From the NCBI RefSeq assembly GCF_031581025.1, contig NZ_JAVLCA010000003.1: a stretch of DNA of 64,000 nt; one strand, 5' to 3'. How positions within the stretch are numbered: position 1 is the stretch's first letter; every line of letters begins with the position of its first letter. Source of the DNA: Salibaculum sp031581025 (GTDB lineage: Bacteria > Pseudomonadota > Alphaproteobacteria > Rhodobacterales > Rhodobacteraceae). The translations under genes and the position numbers were made by a program. Below are positions 25,121-35,764 of the stretch, piece by piece. The notes under the pieces are model-generated. The model made no database searches and was not told where the DNA came from. It was given only the letters and a program-made list of their open reading frames with translations.

Positions 25121-26107
25121 TTAGCGCGCCGCGTCCGGGTGCCAAAGGTCCACCCCCGCGATCAGGCTCTCGTGATAGGCGGTGTAGAAGTCGGCATTTT
25201 CGAAATGCTGGCGCCGGTGCAGCTCCTCGGCCGATTTCGCGGCGATGTCGGGCAGGAACTTGCTGTGCAGCAGAACACCGGTCGGCCGACCGGGCGCGAA
25301 CACGCGGTTGAGGTGCATCGGCAAGGCCTGGTGGGTCGAGGTGACATAGGCAAAACTCCGGCGCCACTTGATGAGCGGGGTCTTGGACAGCGTCGGCGCG
25401 CGATCGGGCTGATCGGTGAAGAAGACCCTGTCGCGTGGCCCCCCTGGATCCAGAGGTTGTCGAAGACCGCGTGCCGTCGCGCGCGGTAGCCCCGCGGGTC
25501 GAACCAGGGCAGATGGTCGCGCGGGTCGTCCCCGGGCGCGAAGGTTCCCGCGGTCACGGGGCCCTTGGGAAACAGATCCAGCATCAGCGCGCCGAAGGCC
25601 CGGCGTCCCGTGGCATCGAGGTGGGCGGTAAGCTGCCGCAGGTCGCGCCCCCCCGGGCAGGACCAGCAGCTCGTCGGCATCCAGCGTAAGGCACCACTTG
25701 CCATGTCCGAAGCGGAACTGCAGGCAGGTCAGCCAGTCGACGCCGAAGCGCGCCTGCTTGTAGCTGCCCCCGGCCCGCCAGAACGAGACATCAGCCTGCC
25801 CGCGCAGGAATTCCTGCGTGCCGTCGTCGCTATCATTGTCCACGATCAGGAAGTGCCCGACCCCGAGCGCGCGGTTGTGATCCAGAAAATGCGGCAAGCG
25901 CGCCCGTTCATTGCGCAGGGTCGAAAAGGCCAGGATCGGCGCGGCCTCGATGCGCGCGGAATCGACGCGAAGCCGCTGCAACTGGTGGCGGAACCGCCAG
26001 GCCCGCAGCAGGAGGCGGCGGCGCTTCCAGCGCATCCGGTAGGCAAAGACCGGCGACCGCGGGGCGACGCGAGGCGACGCCGCATCCATCTGCGCGAAAA
26101 TGGACAT
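25121..26107 (-). pseudogene. Family-2-like glycosyltransferase, copy 2, with two compensating frameshifts
   Basis: It stays open over 328 codons, but the middle is in the wrong frame. Codons before the G7 run at 25648-25654 match copy 1 (STLRNERARLPHFLDHN, IVDNDSDDGT, DADELLVLP). The 204 bases between it and the G6 run at 25439-25444 match only in another frame (FGALMLDLFPKGPV, VFDNLWIQGG). After that the first frame is again correct (TLSKTPLIKWRRSFAYVTS). One G too many at the first run and one too few at the second explain both. As written, about 68 residues of the core would be nonsense. Confidence 0.75.
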
Positions 26108-26113
26108 GGCGGC

Positions 26114-27010
26114 TTACTGGGCCGCCTGGCGCATCGACATCAGTTCTTGCAGGTAGTCGCCGAATTCCTCGCCCAGGTCGTCGCGGGCCAGGCCGAAGGC
26201 CACGGTCGCCTGCAGGAACCCGACCTTGGAGCCGCAATCGAAACGATGGCCCTGGAACCTGTAGCCGAACACCTCGCGACCCTCGTCGATCTCGGCAGCG
26301 ATGGCGTCAGTCAGCTGGATCTCCCCGCCCGAGCCCGTCTTGATCCGGCTGAGATTGCGCATGATGTCCGGGGTCAGGATGTAACGCCCAATCACCGCCA
26401 GGTTCGAGGGGGCCTCGTCGGCGGCGGGTTTCTCGACCATGCCGTTGACCGAGACGGTCGGCCCCTTCTCATCCTTGACGTCCAGAATGCCGTAGGACGC
26501 GGTCTTGTCGCGCGGCACCTCCATGGCAGCCACCATGCTGCCGCCGGTCTCGGCATGGGCCTCGACCATCTGTTGCAGGCAGGGCGTCTTGGCCGCGATC
26601 ACGTCGTCGGGCAGTATCACCGCGAAGGGCTCGTCGCCGATCAGCCGCCGCGCGCACCAGACAGCGTGGCCCAGGCCCAACGCCTTGTACTGACGGATAT
26701 AGGCGATCGCCCCGCTGTCCATGTCAGTGGACTTGAGGGTTTCGAGAAGCGCGTCCTTTCCCGACTTGCGCAGCATGTTCTCAAGCTCGGGGGCGTGGTC
26801 GAAATAATCCTCCAGCGCGGACTTGCCGCGCGAGGTGACAAAGATGAACTCCGTAATGCCGGCCGCGCGCGCCTCGTCAATGGCATACTGGATAAGCGGC
26901 CGATCCACGAGGGTCATGATTTCCTTGGGAACCGACTTGGTCGCCGGCAGGAACCTTGTCCCCTTCCCGGCCACCGGAAAAATCGCTTTGGTTACGCGTT
27001 TTTTCGTCAT
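26114..27010 (-). CDS. galU: UTP-glucose-1-phosphate uridylyltransferase
   Basis: 298 residues. It makes UDP-glucose from UTP and glucose-1-phosphate. The nucleotidyltransferase motif AIFPVAGKGTRFLPATK and the following PKE are at the N-terminus; FVTSRGKSALEDYFD and EKPAADEAPSNLAVIGRYIL follow. ATG 27010 has AGAGGT upstream; an in-frame start at 27061 is less likely. It is 6 bases upstream of glycosyltransferase copy 2, so UDP-glucose supply appears tied to the glycan genes. Confidence 0.94.
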   Translation of the reverse strand: MTKKRVTKAIFPVAGKGTRFLPATKSVPKEIMTLVDRPLIQYAIDEARAAGITEFIFVTSRGKSALEDYFDHAPELENMLRKSGKDALLETLKSTDMDSGAIAYIRQYKALGLGHAVWCARRLIGDEPFAVILPDDVIAAKTPCLQQMVEAHAETGGSMVAAMEVPRDKTASYGILDVKDEKGPTVSVNGMVEKPAADEAPSNLAVIGRYILTPDIMRNLSRIKTGSGGEIQLTDAIAAEIDEGREVFGYRFQGHRFDCGSKVGFLQATVAFGLARDDLGEEFGDYLQELMSMRQAAQ

Positions 27011-27125
27011 TGTGTACCTCTTAACGTCAACGCCGGGTCCAAACCCCTGCGCCCCTTGCATTCATATCATTCATAAAAAGCATGACCCCGGCACGGTCTC
27101 AAAGGGGAAACCGCCGAGTTCCGGG

Positions 27126-27926
27126 TCACGGGTGATTCATGTCTACCATCATTTCTTCGATTCGCTGCACGTCCTCCGGGTTGTTCAGCTCCCAGAACTG
27201 GCGCCCACGCGCCGTGACCTCGACACAGAGCATCGGCACACCATGTTCGATAAATCGCAATTGTTCCAGGCCTTCCAGAGCCTCCAGCGCGCCGAGGGGC
27301 CAGCGGCCATAGGCCGCCAGGGCCGCGGGCCGATAGGCGTAGACGCCGACATGGTGAAAGACGGGCGTCTCCGCATCGTCGGCATGGGGGCCGGGCGTGA
27401 AGGGGATGACCTCCTTGGAGAAATAGAGCGCGCTGTGATTGGTGCCGAAGACCGCCGTTGTCCCGCCCACCCGGCCCTGACGGCGATCGTCGAGAAGTGC
27501 ATTCAGCGCCCGGCCATCGCAACGCAGCACCGGCGTGGCGACCTCGGCCACCGGGTGATCGGCCAGGGCCTCGACCAGATCCTCGACGAACCAGGCCGGT
27601 GTCAACGGCGCATCGCCCTGAAGGTTGACGACGATATCGTAACCGCCGCCGAGCGCGGCCAGGGCCTCGGCGCAACGCTCGGTGCCGTTGCGGCAGGTGT
27701 CCGAGGTCATCACGACCTCGGCGCCGAACCCCCGCGCCGCGTCGCGGATGCGGGTGTCATCCGTGGCCACGACCACGCGATCAACCCCCGAGACGGCGCC
27801 CGCGGCCTCCCAGGAGCGCTGGATCAGGGTTTTCGCCACGCCGCCAGCCCCCGTCAACGCGACAAGCGGCTTGCCCGGGTAGCGGGTCGAGGCGTAGCGC
27901 GCCGGGATGACAACGAGAACAGACAT
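27126..27926 (-). CDS. kdsB: 3-deoxy-manno-octulosonate cytidylyltransferase
   Basis: 266 residues. It activates Kdo to CMP-Kdo. The N-terminal motif VVIPARYASTRYPGKPL is diagnostic; GAEVVMTSDTCRNGTERCAEA and VNLQGDAPL follow. The start ATG shares one base with the cysQ stop (TGATG). CMP-Kdo serves both LPS core and, in group 2 capsules, the poly-Kdo linker; the nearby KpsM-type permease makes either use possible (KpsU is a capsule paralogue of this enzyme). Confidence 0.93.
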   Translation of the reverse strand: MSVLVVIPARYASTRYPGKPLVALTGAGGVAKTLIQRSWEAAGAVSGVDRVVVATDDTRIRDAARGFGAEVVMTSDTCRNGTERCAEALAALGGGYDIVVNLQGDAPLTPAWFVEDLVEALADHPVAEVATPVLRCDGRALNALLDDRRQGRVGGTTAVFGTNHSALYFSKEVIPFTPGPHADDAETPVFHHVGVYAYRPAALAAYGRWPLGALEALEGLEQLRFIEHGVPMLCVEVTARGRQFWELNNPEDVQRIEEMMVDMNHP

Positions 27927-28723
27927 CAGGCCGGTTTCAGCCCGACGCCGGGGGCATGGGCGATGAAGAAGGGGTTGGCGAAACCCGCCTTTCCATAGCG
28001 CAACGGCTGATGATCGTCGAAGCGTACCACCTCGCCGCCGGCCCCGGTCAGCACGGCATGGCCGGCGGCTGTGTCCCATTCCATGGTCCGGCCGAAGCGA
28101 GGGTAAAGATCGGCCTCGCCGGTCGCGACAAGGCAGAACTTGAGCGAAGATCCCGCGCTGGTGCTGTCCTTGATGGCGTATTTCGCGATATAGTCCTCGG
28201 TCGCCTTGTCGCGGTGCGACTTCGAGGCCACGACCATGAGCGCGGCATTGTCCGGCGTTCCGACACGGATCGGCCGCGTCTCGCCGGGGGCCGCCTTGTC
28301 GAAGGGGCCGGTCTCCTCGAGGGCCGTTCCACCGGCGTCGGTATAGAACAGGCGGCCCTTGGCAGGGGCATAGACCACGCCGCGCACCGGGCTGCCGTCC
28401 AGCACATAGGCGATGTTCACCGTGAAATCGCCGCGTCGGTGGATGAATTCCTTGGTGCCATCCAGCGGGTCCACGATCAGGAAGGTCGATGCCGACAGGT
28501 CGTGCGACTCGGCCTGTTCCTCGGTCACAAGCGCCAAATCGGGAAAGGCGGCGCGCAGCCCGGCCGCGATATGCGCGTCCGCGGCCTCGTCCGCCGCTGT
28601 CACGGGGCTGTCGTCGCTCTTGGTGCGCACCTCGAAGTCCGGGGCGTTGTAGATCTCCATGATCAGGTCACCCGCCTCCAGCGCCAGCCGGCGCACCACA
28701 GGTATGAGGGTCTCGAAATCCAA
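27926..28723 (-). CDS. cysQ: 3'(2'),5'-bisphosphate nucleotidase CysQ
   Basis: 265 residues of the inositol-monophosphatase superfamily. Metal-site motifs: TEEQAESHD, DPLDGTKEF and WDTAAGHAV. It hydrolyses PAP, the by-product of PAPS-dependent sulfation, to AMP. I prefer TTG 28723 (GGGAG, 7-base spacing) because homologues begin at LDFETLIPVV. A GTG at 28759 would put a perfect palindrome inside the gene and overlap the kpsM promoter. It is translationally coupled to kdsB and a plausible partner of the sulfotransferase. Confidence 0.9.
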   Translation of the reverse strand: MDFETLIPVVRRLALEAGDLIMEIYNAPDFEVRTKSDDSPVTAADEAADAHIAAGLRAAFPDLALVTEEQAESHDLSASTFLIVDPLDGTKEFIHRRGDFTVNIAYVLDGSPVRGVVYAPAKGRLFYTDAGGTALEETGPFDKAAPGETRPIRVGTPDNAALMVVASKSHRDKATEDYIAKYAIKDSTSAGSSLKFCLVATGEADLYPRFGRTMEWDTAAGHAVLTGAGGEVVRFDDHQPLRYGKAGFANPFFIAHAPGVGLKPA

Positions 28724-28738
28724 TTTATCGCTCCCGGC

Positions 28739-28756
28739 TCGCACCCCGGGGTGCGA
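28739..28756. promoter_or_regulatory. Perfect 18-bp palindrome between cysQ and the capsule permease
   Basis: TCGCACCCCGGGGTGCGA, with no loop. It ends 4 bases before the -35 of the permease promoter and lies just upstream of the cysQ TTG start. The position fits an operator for the divergent pair; a terminator is less likely, as there is no loop or T tract. Confidence 0.5.
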
Positions 28757-28760
28757 CACG

Positions 28761-28789
28761 TTGATAATCGTCTCGGGCGGTCCTATAAT
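28761..28789 (+). promoter_or_regulatory. Strong sigma70 promoter for the capsule permease gene
   Basis: -35 TTGATA (28761-28766), 17-base spacer, perfect -10 TATAAT (28784-28789). It is the best sigma70 match I found in the window. Confidence 0.75.
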
Positions 28790-28854
28790 AAAGGAAAAGA
28801 AAATTGCAAGATTTCCCTACAATTCTTGCTGCGCAACAACGCAGGCCGGCCACG

Positions 28855-29678
28855 ATGTTCGAGACACGCAGAGCACAGTCAAGGTCGCGCGGGGCGCTGG
28901 ACATGATGGAGTTGATCTATCACTCCATCGTCCGCGACATCCGCAAGCAGCACAGGTACGCCGTGATCGGCCTGCTCATCAACATAATGCAGACGGTGGT
29001 TCTGGCCCTCGTCTTCTATGTCATGTTCTCGATCCTGGGCCTTAGGGGCTCGGCGATCCGGGGCGATTTCATGCTTTACATCATGTCCGGGATCTTTCTG
29101 TTCATGACCCACATCAAGGCCGTCGGTGCCGTAATGGGGTCCGAGAGTCCGGCCTCGGCGATGATGAAACACGCGCCCATCAACACGATTGTGGCGATCT
29201 CGGCCTCGGCGCTGAGTTCGCTATACATTCAGGTGCTGTCCGTGGCGGTCGTTCTCTATATCTATCACGCGGCATTCCCGCCGATCACCATCGAAGATCC
29301 GGTCGGCGCCATGGGGATGCTGTTGCTGGCCTGGTTTTCGGGCTGTGCAGCTGGCATGGTCTTTCTGGGCCTCAAGCCGTGGCTGCCCGATTTCGTCGCC
29401 GTCGTCTCGCAATTGTACAGACGCGCGCAGATGATCGCCAGCGGCAAGATGTTCGTGGCCAACGCCCTGCCCGCCTCGATGCGGGCGCTGTTTTCGACTG
29501 GAACCCGCTCTATCACACCATCGACCAGGCGCGGGGGTTCGCCTTTATCAATTACAATCCGATGTTTTCGTCCATTTCCTACGCGCTGACGGTCAGCGTT
29601 GTGCTGGTAATGATCGGGTTGATGCTGGAATTCTATGCCCGCCGGAATGTTTCGCTCAGCCACGAGGCGACACGATAG
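28855..29678 (+). pseudogene. Capsule/polysaccharide export ABC permease (KpsM-like), frameshifted
   Basis: ABC-2 type permease with six hydrophobic segments. The first frame is good to SMRALF, then the frame must change at the T4 run 29491-29494; the other frame continues with DWNPLYHTIDQARGFAFINY and a last membrane segment, ending at 29678. One T missing from the run would restore about 274 residues, reading ALFFDWNPLYH. ATG 28855 fits the family start. No KpsT ATPase or KpsE/KpsD partner is in the window. It would export a glycan across the inner membrane. Confidence 0.75.
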
Positions 29679-29690
29679 CCCCTGTGCCGG

Positions 29691-30326
29691 TCAGGTGACC
29701 ACGCGCAGCGTCAGGTTGATGCGCCCCCCGTCCTTGAGCAGCGCGGAACTGCCGTCCTTGACCCGGTCGATCCCGTGATAGAGCAGCCGCGCCGCGCCCC
29801 CCATGCGCAGCACGTCGCCCGAGCGCAGCCAGACGCTCTCGGTCTTGCCGCCCCGGGTGGAGTTGCCGATCCGGAACAGCGCCTCGTCGCCCAGCGAGAT
29901 CGACAGCACCGGCTGGGCGAAGTCGGCTTCGTCCCGATCCTGGTGCATCCCCATGCGGGCCCCCGGCGGGTAGTAGTTCACAAGACAGCATTCCGGCCCC
30001 CGGTCGCTGCCCGACAGCGCTTCCCAGGCTGCGAGGACCGAGGGCGGGATCGGCGGCCAGTCCATGCCGCCGGGATGGCGCCGCTCATAGCGATAGCCTG
30101 CCTTGTCGGTGACCCAGCCGAAGCGGCCCGCTGCGGTCATGCGCACGCTCATGGTGTTGCCCGAGGGCGTGACCGGCGTGAAGAGCGGGGCCTGCGCGGC
30201 CACCGCGCGAATCTCGGCCAGCATCGTCTTCTGATCCTCGGGCGACAGCCAGGATTGCCAGAGATCGACCCCGCGCAAGCACAGCGTCGGCGCAAGACCC
30301 GGACCGGATTCCTCGAATTTGCTCAT
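29691..30326 (-). CDS. alkB: Alpha-ketoglutarate-dependent dioxygenase AlkB
   Basis: 211 residues. It removes 1-methyladenine and 3-methylcytosine from DNA by oxidation. The Fe(II) ligands are in MHQDRDEADFAQPVLSISLG (HxD) and LLYHGIDRV; the 2-oxoglutarate Arg motif is GRINLTLRV. ATG 30326 is chosen over in-frame starts to 30455 because those would run across the dnaK promoter. It is divergent from dnaK and ends 12 bases from the permease gene. Confidence 0.93.
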   Translation of the reverse strand: MSKFEESGPGLAPTLCLRGVDLWQSWLSPEDQKTMLAEIRAVAAQAPLFTPVTPSGNTMSVRMTAAGRFGWVTDKAGYRYERRHPGGMDWPPIPPSVLAAWEALSGSDRGPECCLVNYYPPGARMGMHQDRDEADFAQPVLSISLGDEALFRIGNSTRGGKTESVWLRSGDVLRMGGAARLLYHGIDRVKDGSSALLKDGGRINLTLRVVT

Positions 30327-30344
30327 TCCATTGCCTTTCCCCTG

Positions 30345-30373
30345 CTTGCAGGCCTCTTTGACCCTACCTATAT
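30345..30373 (+). promoter_or_regulatory. RpoH-type heat-shock promoter of dnaK
   Basis: CTTG (30345-30348), 18 bases, CCTATAT (30367-30373): an exact match to the alphaproteobacterial sigma32 pattern. No CIRCE/HrcA repeat is present. Confidence 0.75.
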
Positions 30374-30481
30374 ACGCCGTGATCCGGAGCGGAGATGACC
30401 CCGCTTCACCAGAAACCATGAGGCCAGGGTGCCACAACGGGCCCGGGCCGCTCAAACCGCCTGAAGGAAGGGATTTGTAAA

Positions 30482-32401
<1,920 letters not shown>

Positions 32402-32422
32402 GGGAAATCACGCTCCGAGGCT

Positions 32423-32452
32423 GGCCCGCACATCGTGGCGGGCCGGCCTTTT
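32423..32452 (+). terminator. Hairpin with short T tract between dnaK and dnaJ
   Basis: Stem GGCCCGC/GCGGGCC (7 bp) with an 8-base loop, followed by GGCCTTTT. It could partly terminate after dnaK, giving more DnaK than DnaJ. Confidence 0.55.
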
Positions 32453-32475
32453 GCGACCCATAGGGGGGAACGCGA

Positions 32476-33633
32476 ATGTCCAAACGTGACTATTACGAGA
32501 TTCTCGGGGTCTCCAAGGGCGCCGATGCTGACGATATCAAGAAGGCCTATCGCAAGAAGGCCAAGGAACTGCACCCGGACCGGAACACCGACAACCCCGA
32601 CGCCGAGCAACAGTTCAAGGAAGCCGGCGAGGCCTACGAGGTTCTCAAGGACCCAGAGAAGAAAGCGGCCTACGATCGCTTCGGCCACGCCGCCTTCGAG
32701 GGCGGCATGGGCGGCGGTGGCGGCGGTCGTCCCGGTGGCGGTTTCCAGGGCCAGGGCGATTTCGCCAGCGCCTTCTCGGATGTCTTCGACGACCTCTTCG
32801 GAGATTTCATGGGCGGCCGCGGCCCCGGCGGCGGACGTTCGCGCGCGGCGCGCGGAAGCGACCTGCGCTACAACATGCGCGTCACCCTCGAAGAGGCCTA
32901 TACCGGCACGCAGAAGACGATCACCATTCCGACCTCGGTGCACTGCGGCAGCTGCGACGGATCCGGTGCCGAGGGCGGCAGCGAACCGGTGACCTGCCCA
33001 ACCTGTTCGGGCATGGGAAAAGTCCGCGCGCAGCAGGGCTTTTTCACCGTCGAACGGACCTGCCCGACCTGCAACGGCATGGGCCAGACGATCAAGAACC
33101 CCTGCAAGACCTGCCACGGCGCGGGCCGCGTCGAGACCGAAAAGCAGCTTGCCGTCAACGTGCCGCCGGGCGTCGAGACCGGTACCCGCATCCGCCACGC
33201 CGGCGAGGGCGAGGCCGGCATGCGCGGCGGGCCGTCCGGCGATCTCTATGTCTTCATCGACGTGATTGAGCACGACCTGTTCGAACGCGACGGCAACCAC
33301 CTTTTCTGCCGGGTGCCGGTTTCGGTGACCACGGCGGCCCTGGGCGGGGACATCGAGGTGCCCACCATCGACGGTGGCCGCAGCCGCGTGAAGATCCCGG
33401 CGGGCAGCCAGTCGGGCCGTCAGATGCGCCTGCGCTCAAAGGGAATGCCCAGCCTGCGCGGGGGCGGGGCCGGCGACATGTTCATCGAACTGTCCGTCGA
33501 AACCCCGGTGAACCTCACCGCGCGGCAAAAGGAACTGCTGCGGGAATTCGAGAAACAGGCCGAGGACAACAACCCCAACAGCTCGAATTTCTTCAAGTCG
33601 GTGAAGAATTTCTGGGAATCCATGAAGGGGTAA
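32476..33633 (+). CDS. dnaJ: Molecular chaperone DnaJ (Hsp40)
   Basis: 385 residues. J domain (1-70) with HPD in KELHPDRNTD; Gly/Phe-rich linker (about 75-125); zinc domain with four repeats (CGSCDGSGA, CPTCSGMG, CPTCNGMG, CKTCHGAG, about 155-220); then the client-binding C-terminal domains. It stimulates DnaK ATPase. There is GGGGGAA upstream of the ATG. Confidence 0.97.
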   Translation: MSKRDYYEILGVSKGADADDIKKAYRKKAKELHPDRNTDNPDAEQQFKEAGEAYEVLKDPEKKAAYDRFGHAAFEGGMGGGGGGRPGGGFQGQGDFASAFSDVFDDLFGDFMGGRGPGGGRSRAARGSDLRYNMRVTLEEAYTGTQKTITIPTSVHCGSCDGSGAEGGSEPVTCPTCSGMGKVRAQQGFFTVERTCPTCNGMGQTIKNPCKTCHGAGRVETEKQLAVNVPPGVETGTRIRHAGEGEAGMRGGPSGDLYVFIDVIEHDLFERDGNHLFCRVPVSVTTAALGGDIEVPTIDGGRSRVKIPAGSQSGRQMRLRSKGMPSLRGGGAGDMFIELSVETPVNLTARQKELLREFEKQAEDNNPNSSNFFKSVKNFWESMKG

Positions 33634-33678
33634 GGGGCCTTAACGCTTCGGTAAGGGAATCGCCGCAAACCTGACGGT

Positions 33679-34470
33679 ATGTCGGACCAACGCGCCTTTT
33701 CCGAAGCCCCCCTGGCCGGCCTGCAGCCCGACCTGCTGTCCGGGGACGAAGAGGTGAAGGCACGCCCACACGCGCTCCGCGGCCCAGGCGAGCGTCCCCC
33801 TTCTTACCTGGCCGATCACCGCAAGCGCCTGCGCGACAGGTTCCGGACCGGTGGCGCGGCCGCCATGCCCGATTACGAACTCCTGGAACTGGCCCTGTTC
33901 CGCGCCATTCCGCGGCAGGATGTCAAACCCCTGGCCCGGCGCCTGATAGAGACCTTCGGCGACGTGAACGGCGTGCTCTCGGCCCCGGTCGCCCGCCTGG
34001 AGGCTGTTGCGGGCGTTGGCCCCGCCGTAGCGACCGAGTTGAAGATCGTCAAGGCGCTGGCCCACCGCATGGCCCGCGCCAAGGTCCTGCAACGCCACGT
34101 CATCAGCAGCCGGGACGCGGTGCTGGATTACTGCCACACGGTCATGGCGCATCGCGACACCGAGCAGTTCCGTATCCTGTTCCTTGACCGCAAGAACATC
34201 CTCATCGCCGACGAGGCCCAAGGTCAGGGCACCGTCGATCATGTGCCCGTCTACCCGCGCGAGGTTGTCAAGCGGGCGCTGGAATTGAACGCCTCGGCGC
34301 TGATCCTGGTGCACAACCATCCATCGGGCGACCCGACCCCTTCGGAGGCCGATATCGACATGACCCGCCAGATACATGAGGCCGCGGGCGCGCTCGCCAT
34401 CGCCCTGCACGACCACCTAGTGATCGGCCGGTCGCGCGAGTTGAGCTTTCGCGCCGAGGGACTTTTGTAG
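33679..34470 (+). CDS. radC: RadC/JAB-domain protein
   Basis: 263 residues. A helix-hairpin-helix region (about 65-130, VAGVGPAVATELKIV) precedes a JAB/MPN domain. The zinc motif HNHPSGDPTPSEAD (near 213-226) preserves the JAMM ligands, with the upstream Glu region also present. The biological role of RadC is unsettled; the old link to DNA repair is not supported in E. coli. It is co-directional with dnaJ after 45 bases. Confidence 0.9.
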   Translation: MSDQRAFSEAPLAGLQPDLLSGDEEVKARPHALRGPGERPPSYLADHRKRLRDRFRTGGAAAMPDYELLELALFRAIPRQDVKPLARRLIETFGDVNGVLSAPVARLEAVAGVGPAVATELKIVKALAHRMARAKVLQRHVISSRDAVLDYCHTVMAHRDTEQFRILFLDRKNILIADEAQGQGTVDHVPVYPREVVKRALELNASALILVHNHPSGDPTPSEADIDMTRQIHEAAGALAIALHDHLVIGRSRELSFRAEGLL

Positions 34471-34584
34471 CATTGCGCGGCGCATTCGCGTGACCAATCA
34501 CCGGCTCCACGGTCGGCCGGTCCGCCAGAGACAAAAAATCGGCGTCCCCCACGCCCGGCGCGACCCTGCGGGCCTCTCACCCGA
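34471..34584. other. Intergenic region radC / membrane-anchored protein
   Basis: 114 bases between convergent genes. No clear hairpin with T tract and no ORF with a ribosome site are seen. Confidence 0.4.
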
Positions 34585-35639
34585 TCATCGCGCTGCGAGC
34601 TTCAGATCCTCGAACATGCCTTGCAGGTAGAGAAAATCACCGGCGGCCTCGCACCCCGGAACCCGCAGGGTCATGTCCTGCGCCTCGGTCGTGCCATCCG
34701 GACGGATCTGGATGCTCTGGGCGGCCAGCTTGGCACCACAGTTCCCGGCGGTGATCCCGGCCTCGGCAACCAGCGCGATATCGCCACGGTCATGCTGGCC
34801 CGACGGGAAGGTATAGACCTCTGCCATGTGCGGAGATTCGTCGGCGGCAGCATCCCCAAGCCGCATCAGGACCCCCCCTCGCCGGTGATCGCACGGGCCG
34901 CGTCAGCGGTGTTGCCACGATAGATGTGGCCCGCCTCACCAAAACCCGCGCCGAATTCATAAGCACTCAGCATCACGTCAGCGACACCACGCCACTGCAG
35001 CACTGCCCGGTCGTAGCGGCCGGTATCGGGAACGCGCACCGTGCCGACGGCGGACGCGCCATCGGGAAAGGCGGCGACGAAGACCGCCGTGGGCGCAAGC
35101 GCCGGAACGTCCAGCGTTACAGCACCTTGCGCGTCGGCACGGGCGCTGACCCGCAGCCCCTGGTGGTGCAGGATGAGTGGTGACCCGGCGTGGCACGGGG
35201 CCGAGATCCGCAGGGAAACAATCGCCGCATCCTCGGGTGTGCCTGCCACGCTGACCGGGCACGCCTCGCTGTTGATTTCGGCGTCTTTGGCGGGGACACT
35301 AGGCCGCTTGGGCGGCATGTCCGTTTCGATCGCGGCCAGGCGGACCGGAGCACCGGGCATTGTGGGCCGCTGGCCCGTGTCCGGCAATGCCGGTTTCGGA
35401 CCACTACCGGCCCGCTCCGTCGTGGCGGCCGTGAGGGCAGGATTCATGCGCATGACAGCAGACTGAGCCGCGGGCGCCAAGGCCTGCGTGATGCCCTCAG
35501 CACCAGCACGCGCGGTCCCATCGGGAGCGTCCAGGCCGAACCGGCTGGCCAGGGCATCGCCGTTCTGCATGACGAAGCCGATGCCCAGCGCCACACTGAA
35601 CGTGCCGACGATCATGGCGATATGTCTGATGCGGGACAT
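34585..35639 (-). pseudogene. Membrane-anchored protein of unknown function, split by a G-run frameshift
   Basis: The first frame (35639 to 34866) begins with a single membrane anchor (HIAMIVGTFSVALGIGFVMQ), then a Pro/Ala-rich linker and a beta-rich domain. It stops just after GEGGS. The second frame (from about 34870) continues with RLGDAAADESPHMAEVYTFP to the end at 34585. The junction is the 7-G run (34872-34878 on plus); an eighth G would fuse them into one protein of about 351 residues. Homologues in related genomes are, from memory, single proteins sometimes labelled translocase because secA is adjacent. The function is unknown. Confidence 0.7.
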
Positions 35640-35764
35640 TATCCCTAGGCCCCCTTCCCACGGTCACGTTAGGAAGGAGGCTGACCCGCCCCCGTGACCT
35701 CACAATGGCCCAACCGCGGCGTCTTGGCGTCGGAAATGCGGCAGCATCGTGCCCGGGGCTAGCC

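Noticed and set aside
27040..27095. GC stretch followed by TTTTT between kdsB and galU considered as a terminator
   Set aside because: The best stem is only 4 bp, too weak to support.
28757..28759. GTG as the cysQ start
   Set aside because: It would place a perfect palindrome in the coding region, lacks a good ribosome site and adds 12 residues absent from the family; TTG 28723 fits better.
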